This document shows, piece after piece, positions 1 to 9,111 of a stretch of 64,000 nt of DNA. Numbering within the stretch: the first letter of the stretch is position 1; every line of letters starts with the position of its first letter. The translations under genes and the position numbers were made by a program. The notes below the pieces were generated by a model. That model saw only the letters and a program-made list of their open reading frames with translations. It did no database searches and was not told the DNA's origin. The DNA is from Chloroflexota bacterium. Its GTDB lineage: Bacteria; Chloroflexota; Anaerolineae; UBA4142. The DNA lies in contig JACQYF010000209.1 of assembly GCA_016208315.1 (NCBI GenBank), forward strand, positions 1 to 64,000, written 5' to 3'.

Positions 1-39
1 CAGGAGAGGGGGGAGGGGGAAGGGGGGTAGGGGGTGAGG
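1..39. repeat. Right arm of a C/G-rich inverted-repeat element
   Basis: The first 39 bases are a G-rich run that begins caggagagg and ends gggggtgagg. This matches the right arm of the complete inverted-repeat element at 62510-62610, which also reads caggagaggggg and ends in ggtgagg. The left arm would lie before the window. The arm passes straight into the coding frame of the GTPase-like gene without a stop codon, so the element may be inserted in that gene. Confidence 0.55.
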
Positions 40-923
40 CCCTCACCGTCCTCGTGCTCGATGCAACGCAAAGCGATTTCGCCGTTGAGGCGCAACACTA
101 TCGCGAGTGGAAAGCCGAGGGACGGAACGTTCTCGTTTTCTACAACAAGATGGACGCAGTGCGCGATGGGAATGCCTTTGGCGCGACGTTGGAGCCGTGG
201 GCCGGAGGTCGCGTCGCGTTTGGCTCGGCGCTCGATGCTGGCTCGCTGGCGACCGAATTCATTCCGCGGGTAATGGAAGCCCTGCCGGAGCACCAGCTCT
301 CGCTCGCGCGCCACTATCCGCTGTGCCGAATTGCCGTGGCGCGCGCGTTGATCAACGATACTTCGTTCGCGAACGCCAGCTACGCGCTCGGCACGGGACT
401 CGCCGAAGTGATTCCGGCGCTTGACATTCCGTTCAACGTCGCGGACGTGATCATTCTGACCAAGAACCAGGCGTTGATGGTCTATAAGCTTGGCCTCGCG
501 TTGGGTCTCTCGCCGCGCTGGCAGGACCACGTGACGCAGTTGGGCGGCGTCGTCGGCGCAAGCTTTGTGTGGCGGCAAGTCGCGCGGCAACTCGTGGGTT
601 TGATCCCGGTCTGGGGCATTGTCCCCAAAGTTGCCGTGGCGTACGCGGGTACCTATTCCGTTGGGCAAGCGGTCGTCTACTGGTATCAGACGGGACACAA
701 GATTTCCGGGGCCGGGATGCGCCAACTGTACGTGGATGCGCTCGCACGCGGTCGCCAAGTCGCCCAAGGGCTATTCCAACGCGCGCCCAGACCCGCGCTG
801 CCCAAGGTGACGATGCCGTCGCTCCCCCGGCCGCGCGGCAAGGTTGTGTGTTCCCATTGTGGCAAAGAGAATCCGTCTGACGCGACCTATTGCGCGTACT
901 GCGGCAAACCGCTCAAGAGTTGA
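3..923 (+). CDS. GTPase-like protein with DUF697-type region and C-terminal zinc ribbon (5' partial)
   Basis: The frame is open from base 3, so the gene probably starts before the window; GTG at 54 is the first in-window start. The visible part begins with a beta-strand (LTVLVLDA) followed by NKMD, the G4 guanine-specificity motif, so G1-G3 should lie upstream. Next comes a hydrophobic helical region (about residues 120-220 from GTG 54) resembling DUF697, as in YcjF-type GTPases. The C-terminus is a CxxC-x10-CxxC zinc ribbon. It ends just before the shell gene and may be a microcompartment-linked GTPase, but that role is inferred from position only. A G-rich repeat arm occupies its 5' visible end and would encode a Gly-rich insertion. 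Confidence 0.65.
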   Translation, partial: GEGGGGRGVGGEALTVLVLDATQSDFAVEAQHYREWKAEGRNVLVFYNKMDAVRDGNAFGATLEPWAGGRVAFGSALDAGSLATEFIPRVMEALPEHQLSLARHYPLCRIAVARALINDTSFANASYALGTGLAEVIPALDIPFNVADVIILTKNQALMVYKLGLALGLSPRWQDHVTQLGGVVGASFVWRQVARQLVGLIPVWGIVPKVAVAYAGTYSVGQAVVYWYQTGHKISGAGMRQLYVDALARGRQVAQGLFQRAPRPALPKVTMPSLPRPRGKVVCSHCGKENPSDATYCAYCGKPLKS

Positions 924-1023
924 CATGGCCGCCAAACGCACAGCAAGAAAATCGCGAAGCAAACCCCAAGCGCGCGCGGACGCGCCTGGATCGAAATCAC
1001 AATCCCCACAGGAGGTACGGACG

Positions 1024-1356
1024 ATGGTTGCACCCGAAATGATCGCTCTGGGTATGGTCGAAACCCGTGGTTTGATCGGTTCGATTGAAGCCGCCGATGC
1101 AATGGTCAAAGCGGCGAACGTCGTCTTGATCGGCAGCGAATACATTGGCGGCGGGTATGTGACCGTCATGGTGCGCGGCGACGTCGGCGCAGTCAAGGCC
1201 GCGACTGACGCGGGTGCAGCGGCGGCCAAGCGCGTCGGCGAGCTGGTGAGCGTCCACGTGATCCCGCGGCCGCACGGCGATGTCGAGATGATCCTGCCCA
1301 CGCGGACGAAAGGCGGCTTTGGCGGGCGGTCGAGCGCCGAAGGCAGCAATCAGTAA
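1024..1356 (+). CDS. BMC-H microcompartment shell protein (hexamer)
   Basis: This 110-residue protein has a single BMC domain. It opens with the family signature [20 protein letters not shown] and contains [21 protein letters not shown], as in EutM, PduA and CcmK. Such proteins form the hexameric tiles of the shell. ATG 1024 is chosen because a strong Shine-Dalgarno (aggaggt, 1010-1016) precedes it. An in-frame ATG at 925 would add a 33-residue Lys/Arg-rich leader unlike the family. The C-terminus has a short Gly/Ser-rich tail after the domain. It is the only BMC-H in the window and is followed by a heptamer repeat array. Confidence 0.95.
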   Translation: MVAPEMIALGMVETRGLIGSIEAADAMVKAANVVLIGSEYIGGGYVTVMVRGDVGAVKAATDAGAAAAKRVGELVSVHVIPRPHGDVEMILPTRTKGGFGGRSSAEGSNQ

Positions 1357-1436
1357 ACAGTAAACAGTAAACAGTAAACTGTAGTCAGTATTCAGACCCG
1401 TTACTGAATACTGAATACGGAACACTGAATACTATA
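1351..1436. repeat. Heptanucleotide repeat array A
   Basis: Four tandem copies of cagtaaa give way to ctgtagt/cagtatt variants and then to complementary units (actgaat, ttactg). The two halves could pair as a hairpin. The array starts in the last codons of the BMC-H gene and fills the gap to the metallopeptidase gene. Confidence 0.8.
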
Positions 1437-1449
1437 GTCGGAGAGCGTC

Positions 1450-3054
1450 ATGCAAGCTCAATCCACGGACGCCGCCGGCGCGGGAGATGCGCGTCTCGTC
1501 AATTCGTTTGCGAACGACCCGGGCGCGGAGGAACTGCCGCTTGCGCCAGTGCCGCCGCCGGCAGGGCCGGCTCATTTTGCGATTCCGGGTTGGTCGGGCC
1601 AAAGCGGTCTGTTCTTGCCGGGCACGTTGGAATTCCAGGCCGGCCAACTGGCCGTGGTGCTCGATCAAGTCTTCGCGACGTGGTGTGAATTGTTCGCGGA
1701 CACGGTGATCTGGCAAAGCGGCGTCCCGCGTTTGCCCATCACGCCGCGTGCGGGCCAGGACTTGAACGCGTACTACGACCGGCAGGGCTTACACTTTTTT
1801 TTCCATGCGGACCCTGTCACTCAACAGACGATCTATACGTGCGAGAGCAGCGATATTGTCGCGCACGAATGCGGCCATGCCATTCTCGACGCCGAGCATC
1901 CCGATTATTGGGATTCGCTCCTGACGGAGACGGCGGCATTTCACGAGGCCTTTGGCGACATCTCCGCGATCCTCGTTACGCTGAACAACCCCGCGGTCCG
2001 CGCGGCGATCCTGAAGGAGAACGCGGGCGATCTCGCCAAGAGCAATGCCGTCACGCGCATCGCGGAGCAGCTCGCGCGGGGCTTGTTCAATGCGGGGAAA
2101 AGGGACGCGGTCGTTTCGGCCAGGGCCCTGCGCGATCTCGCCGACGATTTTTCTTACCGCGATCCCGACCAATTGCCCCCGCGCGCGCCGGCCGCCAAGC
2201 TCAGTTCCGAATCGCACAGTTTTTCGCGCATCTTTTCCGGCGCCTTTTACGACCTACTCGTCGGCATCTACGAACAGTGTTTGAAAGAAGACTCGGCGTT
2301 GGTTCCCGACGTCGCGTTGACGCAAGCGGTCAATGTCTCCGGGCGTCTTCTTGCGCAGGGATTGGTCTTGGCGCCGAAAGGGGATGCGCCGTTCAAGACC
2401 ATCGCCGCGTGCATGTTTACCGTGAATGCGCGCGAATTCGCGGGCCAGTATTTTGGACCGCTGCGCAAGGCATTCGTAGACCGCGGCGTCCTCGAGGGCG
2501 GCGAGGCCGAAACATTGCAGCAAACTCGCGGCGCGAGTCGCACGCAGACGAGCGGCCTGGGCACGGCCAGCGGCAGCATTGGCACACCGCGTCTCGGCGT
2601 CGCGGCAGCACAGCCCGGCGAAGAAATCCCATCTCAAATCCGCCAGTGGCTGCAATTGCCCCAGCTCGATTTTCGTTTGCTGGCTGACCGGCTTAAACCG
2701 GACCGCGGCCGAGTCTTGCACTATGTAGCGCCGCGCGAGCTTTGGTTAAAGGGTAACGATTTAGGGGTTGCCGCGGACGCCATCGTCGCCGTGACCGATG
2801 CCGTTGCGATCAATTTGGACGACGCCGGGCAAATGCTTTCAGCGCATCAATATACCGTTGACCGAGCGCACGAGACGCGGATTCGCAACCACGTGGCTAA
2901 CCTGATCCAGCGCGGACGGGTATATGCGGCAACACAAGGGGAAAGAATAGACCCGGCAGTCTTGATGGAGCGTAAGCAGCCGTATTACGTTGGCTTTGAC
3001 GAAAGCGGGCAAAAGCGGATCCGGCGTGGGTTTATTGCCTGCGCGCGGCATTAG
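1450..3054 (+). CDS. M4-like gluzincin metallopeptidase, predicted cytoplasmic
   Basis: This 534-residue protein carries HECGH at about 139-143 and FHEAFGD with a Glu at about 166. The pair matches the HExxH plus third-ligand E spacing of thermolysin-type (M4) peptidases. No signal peptide or transmembrane segment precedes the catalytic domain, although M4 enzymes are usually secreted with a propeptide. The C-terminal 200 residues match no family I recognise. The gene lies between the BMC-H gene and an O-methyltransferase. Whether it acts on the compartment is unknown. Confidence 0.75.
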   Translation: MQAQSTDAAGAGDARLVNSFANDPGAEELPLAPVPPPAGPAHFAIPGWSGQSGLFLPGTLEFQAGQLAVVLDQVFATWCELFADTVIWQSGVPRLPITPRAGQDLNAYYDRQGLHFFFHADPVTQQTIYTCESSDIVAHECGHAILDAEHPDYWDSLLTETAAFHEAFGDISAILVTLNNPAVRAAILKENAGDLAKSNAVTRIAEQLARGLFNAGKRDAVVSARALRDLADDFSYRDPDQLPPRAPAAKLSSESHSFSRIFSGAFYDLLVGIYEQCLKEDSALVPDVALTQAVNVSGRLLAQGLVLAPKGDAPFKTIAACMFTVNAREFAGQYFGPLRKAFVDRGVLEGGEAETLQQTRGASRTQTSGLGTASGSIGTPRLGVAAAQPGEEIPSQIRQWLQLPQLDFRLLADRLKPDRGRVLHYVAPRELWLKGNDLGVAADAIVAVTDAVAINLDDAGQMLSAHQYTVDRAHETRIRNHVANLIQRGRVYAATQGERIDPAVLMERKQPYYVGFDESGQKRIRRGFIACARH

Positions 3055-3063
3055 GAACTGAAA

Positions 3064-3693
3064 ATGAATATTGTCGAACCGAGTATTGACGAGTATTTGA
3101 ACAAGACGTTGCCGGTGGGTGACGCCCTGTTGCGCGAGATGCAAAGGTACGGTGAATCGTGTGAGTTTCCGATGGTCGGCCCGCAGGTGGGACGCCTGTT
3201 GTACGTGCTGGCGCGCTCGATCGGCGCGACGCGCGTGTTGGAGCTTGGCTCGGGCTTTGGCTATTCGGCGATGTGGTTCGCCCGCGCGCTTGGCGCGAAC
3301 GGCCGCATCGTCTTGACCGAAAGGTCGAAAGAAAATGCCAAGCAGGCCCGCGGGTATTTCCAACGCGCGCGGCTGTTGGATCACGTCCAAATCGAGGTGG
3401 GCAACGCGCTGGATATTATCGGGCAACTGCCCGGGCTGTTCGATGTTATCTTCAACGACGTGGACAAGCCGCAGTATCCCTGTATCCTCGATTTGGCGCG
3501 GCCCAAGCTGCGACTGGGGGGGCTGTTCATTTCCGACAATATGTTGTGGCACGGGACCGTGCTCGACAAGTCGCGCAAGGCCGATGTGCGGGGGGTCAAG
3601 GAATTGACGCGGGCTTTGCTCGCAGCGCCCGACTTTGTGACGACCATTCTGCCGGTGCGGGATGGCGTTGCCGTGGCGCTCAAGATCGCGTAG
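3064..3693 (+). CDS. O-methyltransferase family 3 (CCoAOMT-like)
   Basis: This 209-residue protein has the SAM-binding motif VLELGSGFGYSAMW (about residues 58-71), the LTERSKENAKQARGYF helix, and IFNDVDK in place of the usual IDADK metal-binding segment. It fits the class I SAM-dependent, divalent-metal O-methyltransferases related to caffeoyl-CoA O-methyltransferase; bacterial members methylate small phenolic or catechol substrates. It starts 9 bp after the metallopeptidase stop, so the two are probably co-transcribed. The substrate cannot be told from the sequence. Confidence 0.85.
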   Translation: MNIVEPSIDEYLNKTLPVGDALLREMQRYGESCEFPMVGPQVGRLLYVLARSIGATRVLELGSGFGYSAMWFARALGANGRIVLTERSKENAKQARGYFQRARLLDHVQIEVGNALDIIGQLPGLFDVIFNDVDKPQYPCILDLARPKLRLGGLFISDNMLWHGTVLDKSRKADVRGVKELTRALLAAPDFVTTILPVRDGVAVALKIA

Positions 3694-3715
3694 GGCAAGT
3701 TGCCAACTTGCCCTA
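3691..3715. repeat. Short palindrome, dispersed-repeat type
   Basis: The arms tagggcaagttg and caacttgcccta form a 12-bp perfect inverted repeat around one central base. It begins at the stop codon of the methyltransferase gene. No T-run follows, so it is not a typical intrinsic terminator. From memory, similar GGGCAAGTTG palindromes are dispersed in several Chloroflexota genomes. Confidence 0.6.
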
Positions 3716-3729
3716 CAAGGAGGATTTCG

Positions 3730-4215
3730 ATGAACGCGAATCGCAGGCGATTGGTTCCAGGATTGATCCTCATCGCGTTAGGGGTTGTGCTCCTCTTGAT
3801 GCAGTACTTTGAATTCGGCCCGGGGTTGATCCTTTTGCTGTTGGGATTCATCTTCCTGGTCGGCTATGCGGCGACGCGCAGCTACGGTCTGCTAATTCCG
3901 GGCTGCATTCTGGCCGGACTGGGAATCGGCCTGATCTTCGGCCGGTCGCCCTTGCGCGAAGACGTGATGGTATCGCTCGGCCTCGGGCTGGGCTTCATCA
4001 CGATCTTTGTCGTCCAGTTGATCGTCGCCGGACGCTCGCATTGGTGGCCGCTGGTTCCGGGTGGCCTGCTTGTCTTGGCCGGCATCGCGGAGAGCGTGCC
4101 CCAGGCCCAAGTGCTCGTGGAAAAGGGCTGGCCGCTTATCCTCATTTTGATCGGGTTGGCGATTCTGGCGGGACAGTTTTGGAAGCCGCGATTTGGGGGG
4201 CGGGGAAACGTGTAG
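3730..4215 (+). CDS. Small multi-pass membrane protein, DUF5668/LiaI-like
   Basis: This is a 161-residue protein of hydrophobic hairpins. Repeated segments such as LVPGLILIALGVVLLL and LIPGCILAGLGIGLIFG resemble the DUF5668 or LiaI/LiaF N-terminal membrane modules. ATG 3730 is preferred over 3700 because aaggagg lies just upstream (3718-3724), and the longer start would read through the palindromic repeat. It lies just ahead of the DUF2079 gene. Such proteins often take part in envelope stress sensing, but no partner kinase is adjacent. Confidence 0.6.
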   Translation: MNANRRRLVPGLILIALGVVLLLMQYFEFGPGLILLLLGFIFLVGYAATRSYGLLIPGCILAGLGIGLIFGRSPLREDVMVSLGLGLGFITIFVVQLIVAGRSHWWPLVPGGLLVLAGIAESVPQAQVLVEKGWPLILILIGLAILAGQFWKPRFGGRGNV

Positions 4216-4218
4216 CCA

Positions 4219-6450
4219 ATGGGCAAAACGAACACGATTGCCAATCGCATCGTGCTGCTGTTGTGGTCGGGATACACGGTCCTCTTTGTCGTCCTTTCCT
4301 TGTCGAGACATGCTGCCTTCGCCACGGGTCTCGACCTGGCAATCTACGATCACTATATTTGGAATATTTCCAATGGCGATTTTGTTCGGAATTCGATCAT
4401 TGATGTATCGGATATTTGGAATTATTACTTTGCCCCGTTGTTGGTGATTTTCGTTCCGATCAAGGCGCTGTGGAACGACGCCCGCGCGCTGCTTGTGGCG
4501 CAAACCGTTTTTTTGGCAAGCAGCGTCTTTCCGATCTATTGGTATGCGCGGCGTCAATTGGGCAACGGCTTGGCCGTCATCGTCTCAGGCGCGTTTTTCC
4601 TGTATCCCGCGCTGGAGTTCGTGAACGTTGCCCAATTTCACGTCATCTCGTTAACCGTGCCGCTTTTGTCGTTTGGAACGTACTTGCTTCTGAGATTCCG
4701 GTATCGCGCTTTTCTCGCTTGCGCGATTCTACTGCTGCTCGTCAAAGAAGAGGCGCTGTTTGCGGTCCTGGGCGTTGGCCTCTACATTTTCCTGATTCAG
4801 CGCAAACGTATCTTGGGTTTGTCTGTCTTCGCGCTGGCGAGTGCCTGGTTCTTGATCTTGCTCGGCTATTTGTTTCCCGCGCTTACCGGGCGCAGCTACT
4901 TTTTCGCGCGTCCCTTTCCCAGCATCTTGTTGGGAAGCGGTATTCCCGAGATCGCCCAGTCGGTGCTTTACCATCCCGAGCAAATCTTGTCTGTTCTGCT
5001 TTCGACATACAACCTGGAGTTTGCCTGGGGTCTGCTCTTTCCATTGGCCTTGACACCGTTGGGCGGTATAGACGCGCTGCTGATCGGCTTGCCCGCGCTG
5101 GGCATGATTTTTCTCACGCGGACGCCGTGGCTTGCCTCACAGTATCCCGCTTCCGTCATTGCTCCGATGTTTTTTGCTGCGATAGCGGGCTTGAAACGGC
5201 TGACCGACAGCCGCCTTCGGCTGGGGAAATTGGGGTTCGGCCTTGTCTTTTCGTTCAGCAGCATTACCGGTTACGCGCTTTTGGGGCCGGGCCCGTTCGG
5301 CGGCCGCTTTGAGCCGGAATCATTGTCGCTAATTGCGTCGGACGTCCGCGCGGCGAGCTACGCGCAGTGGGTCGGCCTTGTGCCCGCGGACGCGACTGTA
5401 ATTGCCCAAGAGGAGACCTTGCCGCATTTTTCGGGACGCCGGTTTATCTATTCGTTCTCGCCGTGGCTCGACTGCCGCAAGGCCGATTACTTGGTCGCCA
5501 AGCGATACCTGCGCATCTACAATCTTCATCAGCCGTTCTGGGATTCGTGTTTGGCGAGCGGATTTTTCGAGATCTTGATGGACCAAGATGGATTCCTGGT
5601 CGCCAAACGCAAGGATCCCGAAAAACAGTTGGACGTGCGCTTTGGCGACAATCTCAAATTGGTCGGCTACTCAATCTGGCCGCGGCCGCCCTGGGTGGGG
5701 GACACAACGCTGCGTCCAATCGTCGCATGGCAGGCCGAGACAATGATTTCTGAAAAATACTCGTTTGTGGTCCAAGTTGTGGATTCGCAGGGGCACGTGT
5801 GGGCCAAGCAGACGACCGGGCCGCATGACGGCGCGACTCCGACCACCGCATGGCGGCCCGGCCAGACGGTCGGTGACCAGTTCTTGTTGGCTTTGCCGCC
5901 GACGATGCCGACCGGCGACTATCAGATGGTATTGGAGGTTCACCGGGCTAACGGCGACTATGTCGAGGTATTTGATTCCGCGGACAGATCACAGGGCTTG
6001 GGCCTTGTCTTGGAAACGGTCCGGGTGCAGAAAAGCAAACAGTCGGTGAATGCCGATCAAATGGAGATGGGCGAGCGGCTTTACGTGGATATGCACGAAG
6101 TGCGCTTTTTGGGATATGAGCTAGCCAACCGGCAGGCAAGTCCCGGGCAGGTCGTGCAACTCGGCATCTATTGGCGCGCGCGCGGCAAGCCGCGCGGCGA
6201 TTACGAGGTCGCCGTGCAACTGCGCGGCGAGGCGGGACGCACGGTGTTTGAGCAGCGCAATCGCCCGGCCAACGGCGCATATCCTACAACGGAATGGGAT
6301 ACGGGCGAGGTACTTCTCGACTGGCATGATTTTGAGTTGCCTCCGTTCTTGCTCGAAGGCGATTATGCATTGCGCGTCGCGCTGTTCGATTCTAGCACCG
6401 GCGCCACTCTGGGCGAGGTCGCATTGGGCTCGCTGACCGTGGCTGAGTGA
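4219..6450 (+). CDS. DUF2079 integral membrane protein with two C-terminal beta domains
   Basis: This 743-residue protein has an N-terminal half of about ten transmembrane segments with the DUF2079 pattern (LDLAIYDHYIWN; LLLLVKEEALFAVLGVGLY), a family related to GT-C glycosyltransferases. The last 280 residues hold two tandem beta-sandwich-like modules, each ending near a signature like GAYPTTEWDTGEVL followed by GDYALRV. The same module occurs in the next protein. It starts 3 bp after its upstream neighbour. A role in transferring lipid-linked sugars to envelope acceptors is inferred. Confidence 0.8.
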   Translation: MGKTNTIANRIVLLLWSGYTVLFVVLSLSRHAAFATGLDLAIYDHYIWNISNGDFVRNSIIDVSDIWNYYFAPLLVIFVPIKALWNDARALLVAQTVFLASSVFPIYWYARRQLGNGLAVIVSGAFFLYPALEFVNVAQFHVISLTVPLLSFGTYLLLRFRYRAFLACAILLLLVKEEALFAVLGVGLYIFLIQRKRILGLSVFALASAWFLILLGYLFPALTGRSYFFARPFPSILLGSGIPEIAQSVLYHPEQILSVLLSTYNLEFAWGLLFPLALTPLGGIDALLIGLPALGMIFLTRTPWLASQYPASVIAPMFFAAIAGLKRLTDSRLRLGKLGFGLVFSFSSITGYALLGPGPFGGRFEPESLSLIASDVRAASYAQWVGLVPADATVIAQEETLPHFSGRRFIYSFSPWLDCRKADYLVAKRYLRIYNLHQPFWDSCLASGFFEILMDQDGFLVAKRKDPEKQLDVRFGDNLKLVGYSIWPRPPWVGDTTLRPIVAWQAETMISEKYSFVVQVVDSQGHVWAKQTTGPHDGATPTTAWRPGQTVGDQFLLALPPTMPTGDYQMVLEVHRANGDYVEVFDSADRSQGLGLVLETVRVQKSKQSVNADQMEMGERLYVDMHEVRFLGYELANRQASPGQVVQLGIYWRARGKPRGDYEVAVQLRGEAGRTVFEQRNRPANGAYPTTEWDTGEVLLDWHDFELPPFLLEGDYALRVALFDSSTGATLGEVALGSLTVAE

Positions 6451-6454
6451 CAGC

Positions 6455-8857
6455 ATGGGACTCTTGTCATTGCTCCGGACAAAGCTGCGGCGAGCGGATT
6501 GGGCGCTCGCGGCGATTCTACTTCTGGGCGCGGTCCTACGACTGTGGGCGATCAGTTTCGGATTGCCGTATATGTACCATCCCGACGAAGGCGTTGCAGT
6601 GAATATCGCACTGCGAGTTCTGCACACTGGAAATTTTAGCCCTGAATTCTTTAATTGGCCGTCGCTCCTGTTCTATTTGAATGCGCTTGTCTACTTTGCC
6701 TATTACCTTCTCGGTCGGCTCATGGGGGCATTCACATCGCCCAGTGATTTGCCCTATCCAGTCGTAGAAATCATGGCGGTGGGTAAGGCCGCTTTGCCTG
6801 CCGAGTTCTTGTTGGGACGGGGGCTTACGGCGATTGTGGGCACGCTTTCCGTTGTCTGGGTATACTTAGTTTGCCGTCAACTCTTTGGCTCGCGGACCGC
6901 GGGATGGCTCGCAGCCGTGTGGCTTGCAGCAGAGAGTATCAGTGTCAAGCATAGCCAATTCATTCGTCCCGATACCTTTGCAATCTTTTTTGCATTGTGG
7001 ACAGCATACTTCGCGCTGAGAATACTTGAAAGGCCCACTCTGGGCAATTACCTGCTTGCGGGAATCGGCGGGGGTTTGGCCGTTTCGAGTAAGTATAACC
7101 TCGTGTTCGCCCTGGTGCCGGTTCTTGTTGCCCACGTCATCTATTTTCGCTCTCAAGCACTTTGGCGCCGAGAGATTTATGTCGCCGCTGGCGTCAGTGT
7201 GCTTGCTTTTTTCTTGACGACCCCATTTGCTCTCTTGGATTGGCCAAGATTCTGGCAGATCGGCCCGCTTCAAGATGCGCAGATTTACTCGACAGGGCAT
7301 CCGGGAGCAGAAGGAAATACCTTCCCATTTTATGTCTCTTTCTTGTGGTCCACTCAAGGTTGGGTGGCCGTACTTGCTGCACTTGAAGCCATTTGGATTG
7401 TATTCCGCCGACCGAACAAGAAGATCGTTCTCGCTAGTTTTCCATTCGTCTATTTCGGTTTCATCAACTTGTTTACGGTTCGCTCAGAAGCTACCATTCT
7501 ACCCATAATTCCGTTTTTGATCGTGATGGCCGTTGGTCTTGTCTCAGAGCTACATGATTCTGCGACACGGCGATTTTCGGTTCCGCACGGATTCGCGAAT
7601 GCTGCCTTTATCGGCATAGGGATTTTTCTGTCGCTCCCGCTGTTACGAGCATCGGTTGGGAATAATGCGTTGATCTTGCAGTGGGATGGCCGCGAATATG
7701 CCAGGCAATGGATTGAAACCAACTTGCCATACGGTGCGCGCATCGCACTCGAAGCCTATTCGCCCTATGTGGAGCGTGACCGGTTTATGGTGGATGGTTT
7801 TTATGGTTTACAGGATCACGCCCCGGATTGGTACGTCTCAAATGGATATGAGTATCTCATTTTCAGCCAGGGAATCTTTGGTCGTTATCTCGCCGATGCC
7901 GAACGCTATCCGGACGAGGTGAGTCGTTACCGAACATTGTTCTCACGCTTTGAGAACATCGCGCGGTTTGACCAAAATGGCTTTACTATTCTGATATCCA
8001 AGACCGGAACTGCGCTCCCCCCGCACCGCGTCGCCGCGCGGTTTGGCGATGCCGGCGACTTGGTCGAATTGGTCGGCTATGACGCGAGCGCGGCGCGCTG
8101 GATTCCCGGCGAGCCACTGCATGTCCAATTGTATTGGCGCACACTGCGCGATCAGAACGAACCGTTGCAGGTCTCGCTAACCGTAGCGAGGAATGATGGT
8201 CGAGCCGCTGGAGTTGTCGAGGGCGATCTGTTTCAAGGCAAAGGGTGGCCCGCCGGAATGTTCGTGACCGAATGGAGCATCCCGACTTTTCGCGAGGCGT
8301 CGCCGGGTCTCCACGACCTGCAAGTACACGTCACTCAAACTCGCTACGGCTATCGCACTCCGATTCAGAAATGGAACGGAGACAAAATCGAAGAGCTGAC
8401 GCTCGGGCCGTTCAAGCTGAGCGCGCCGCCGGTTTCGCCCGGTGAGGTGCAGACGATGCGCGCGACGGAGGCGCGCTGGGCGGATCAACTCGCGCTCGTC
8501 GGTTACGCGCCGCTCGAAAAACAAGCGCGCGCCGGAGACGTGCTGCCGCTCAGTTTCTACTGGAAGCCCTTATCCGAATCGAAGGGCGACTATACCTTTT
8601 TCGTCCATCTGCTCGACGGCGAGGGTAAACTGCGCGCCCAGATTGACATGCGACCGCGGGGCGGCGCCTATCCGACTTCTATCTGGGACGCAGGCCAAGT
8701 GCTGCGGGACGATTATGAATTGAGGTTGCCGAACGATCTTGCGCCAGGCGACTATCGCCTGGAAATCGGATGGTACGAGTTTCCGAGTCTCAAGCGTCTT
8801 GCGGTAGGAGACGATAATAGCTGGGTCTTGGCAGAAACCGTAGAGGTAGTTCGATAA
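6455..8857 (+). CDS. GT-C glycosyltransferase (PMT/ArnT superfamily) with C-terminal beta modules
   Basis: This 800-residue protein starts with a transmembrane helix followed by YHPDE at about 41-45, the acidic motif in the first periplasmic loop of GT39/GT83-like transferases, and then ten or more membrane helices. The last 300 residues again carry the module seen in the previous protein (GAYPTSIWDAGQVLRDDY, then GDYRLEIGWYE). Such enzymes use polyprenyl-phosphate sugars outside the membrane. The gene follows its neighbour after 4 bp. Parts of the membrane region look lower in GC than flanking genes. Confidence 0.85.
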   Translation: MGLLSLLRTKLRRADWALAAILLLGAVLRLWAISFGLPYMYHPDEGVAVNIALRVLHTGNFSPEFFNWPSLLFYLNALVYFAYYLLGRLMGAFTSPSDLPYPVVEIMAVGKAALPAEFLLGRGLTAIVGTLSVVWVYLVCRQLFGSRTAGWLAAVWLAAESISVKHSQFIRPDTFAIFFALWTAYFALRILERPTLGNYLLAGIGGGLAVSSKYNLVFALVPVLVAHVIYFRSQALWRREIYVAAGVSVLAFFLTTPFALLDWPRFWQIGPLQDAQIYSTGHPGAEGNTFPFYVSFLWSTQGWVAVLAALEAIWIVFRRPNKKIVLASFPFVYFGFINLFTVRSEATILPIIPFLIVMAVGLVSELHDSATRRFSVPHGFANAAFIGIGIFLSLPLLRASVGNNALILQWDGREYARQWIETNLPYGARIALEAYSPYVERDRFMVDGFYGLQDHAPDWYVSNGYEYLIFSQGIFGRYLADAERYPDEVSRYRTLFSRFENIARFDQNGFTILISKTGTALPPHRVAARFGDAGDLVELVGYDASAARWIPGEPLHVQLYWRTLRDQNEPLQVSLTVARNDGRAAGVVEGDLFQGKGWPAGMFVTEWSIPTFREASPGLHDLQVHVTQTRYGYRTPIQKWNGDKIEELTLGPFKLSAPPVSPGEVQTMRATEARWADQLALVGYAPLEKQARAGDVLPLSFYWKPLSESKGDYTFFVHLLDGEGKLRAQIDMRPRGGAYPTSIWDAGQVLRDDYELRLPNDLAPGDYRLEIGWYEFPSLKRLAVGDDNSWVLAETVEVVR

Positions 8858-8868
8858 AAGGAGCATGC

Positions 8869-9108
8869 ATGGCGTTTATGACTGAAGCGGAACTGCGCGA
8901 GCAGTGGCAAGAGGGGCGCGTGACGCGCTTTGAGTTTCCGGCAGGGACGCGGTTCAGTCCCTCGGCGCACGATTTTATCAACCAGTGGAAACTCGAGGTC
9001 TATGTCGGCGGCGAGCTGGTTAGCCAAGCGTGGCCGCGCGTCGCACACTATTCCGAAGATGGCATTCCGTATTTGGCGAGCAAGTGGAAGAATGTTCAAG
9101 GGCGATAG
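8869..9108 (+). CDS. Small BMC-associated protein, EutT N-terminal-like
   Basis: This 79-residue protein reads FMTEAELREQW, FEFPAGTRFSPSAHDF and LEVYVGGELV. From memory it parallels the first 50 residues of the cobalamin adenosyltransferase EutT (ITEAWLR, LTPSARELL, then a short strand). The catalytic adenosyltransferase domain is absent. An RBS-like aaggag lies just upstream. The next gene is eutJ, so a compartment role is likely, perhaps as a docking or assembly piece. The EutT match is moderate and should be tested by profile search. Confidence 0.6.
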   Translation: MAFMTEAELREQWQEGRVTRFEFPAGTRFSPSAHDFINQWKLEVYVGGELVSQAWPRVAHYSEDGIPYLASKWKNVQGR

Positions 9109-9111
9109 TTC

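Noticed and set aside
925-1023. Longer start of the BMC-H gene at ATG 925
   Set aside because: The added residues are Lys/Arg-rich and unlike the family, while a strong RBS precedes ATG 1024.
1351-1436. Heptamer arrays as CRISPR repeats
   Set aside because: Units are 7 bp, contiguous and imperfect, with no unique spacers and no cas genes nearby.
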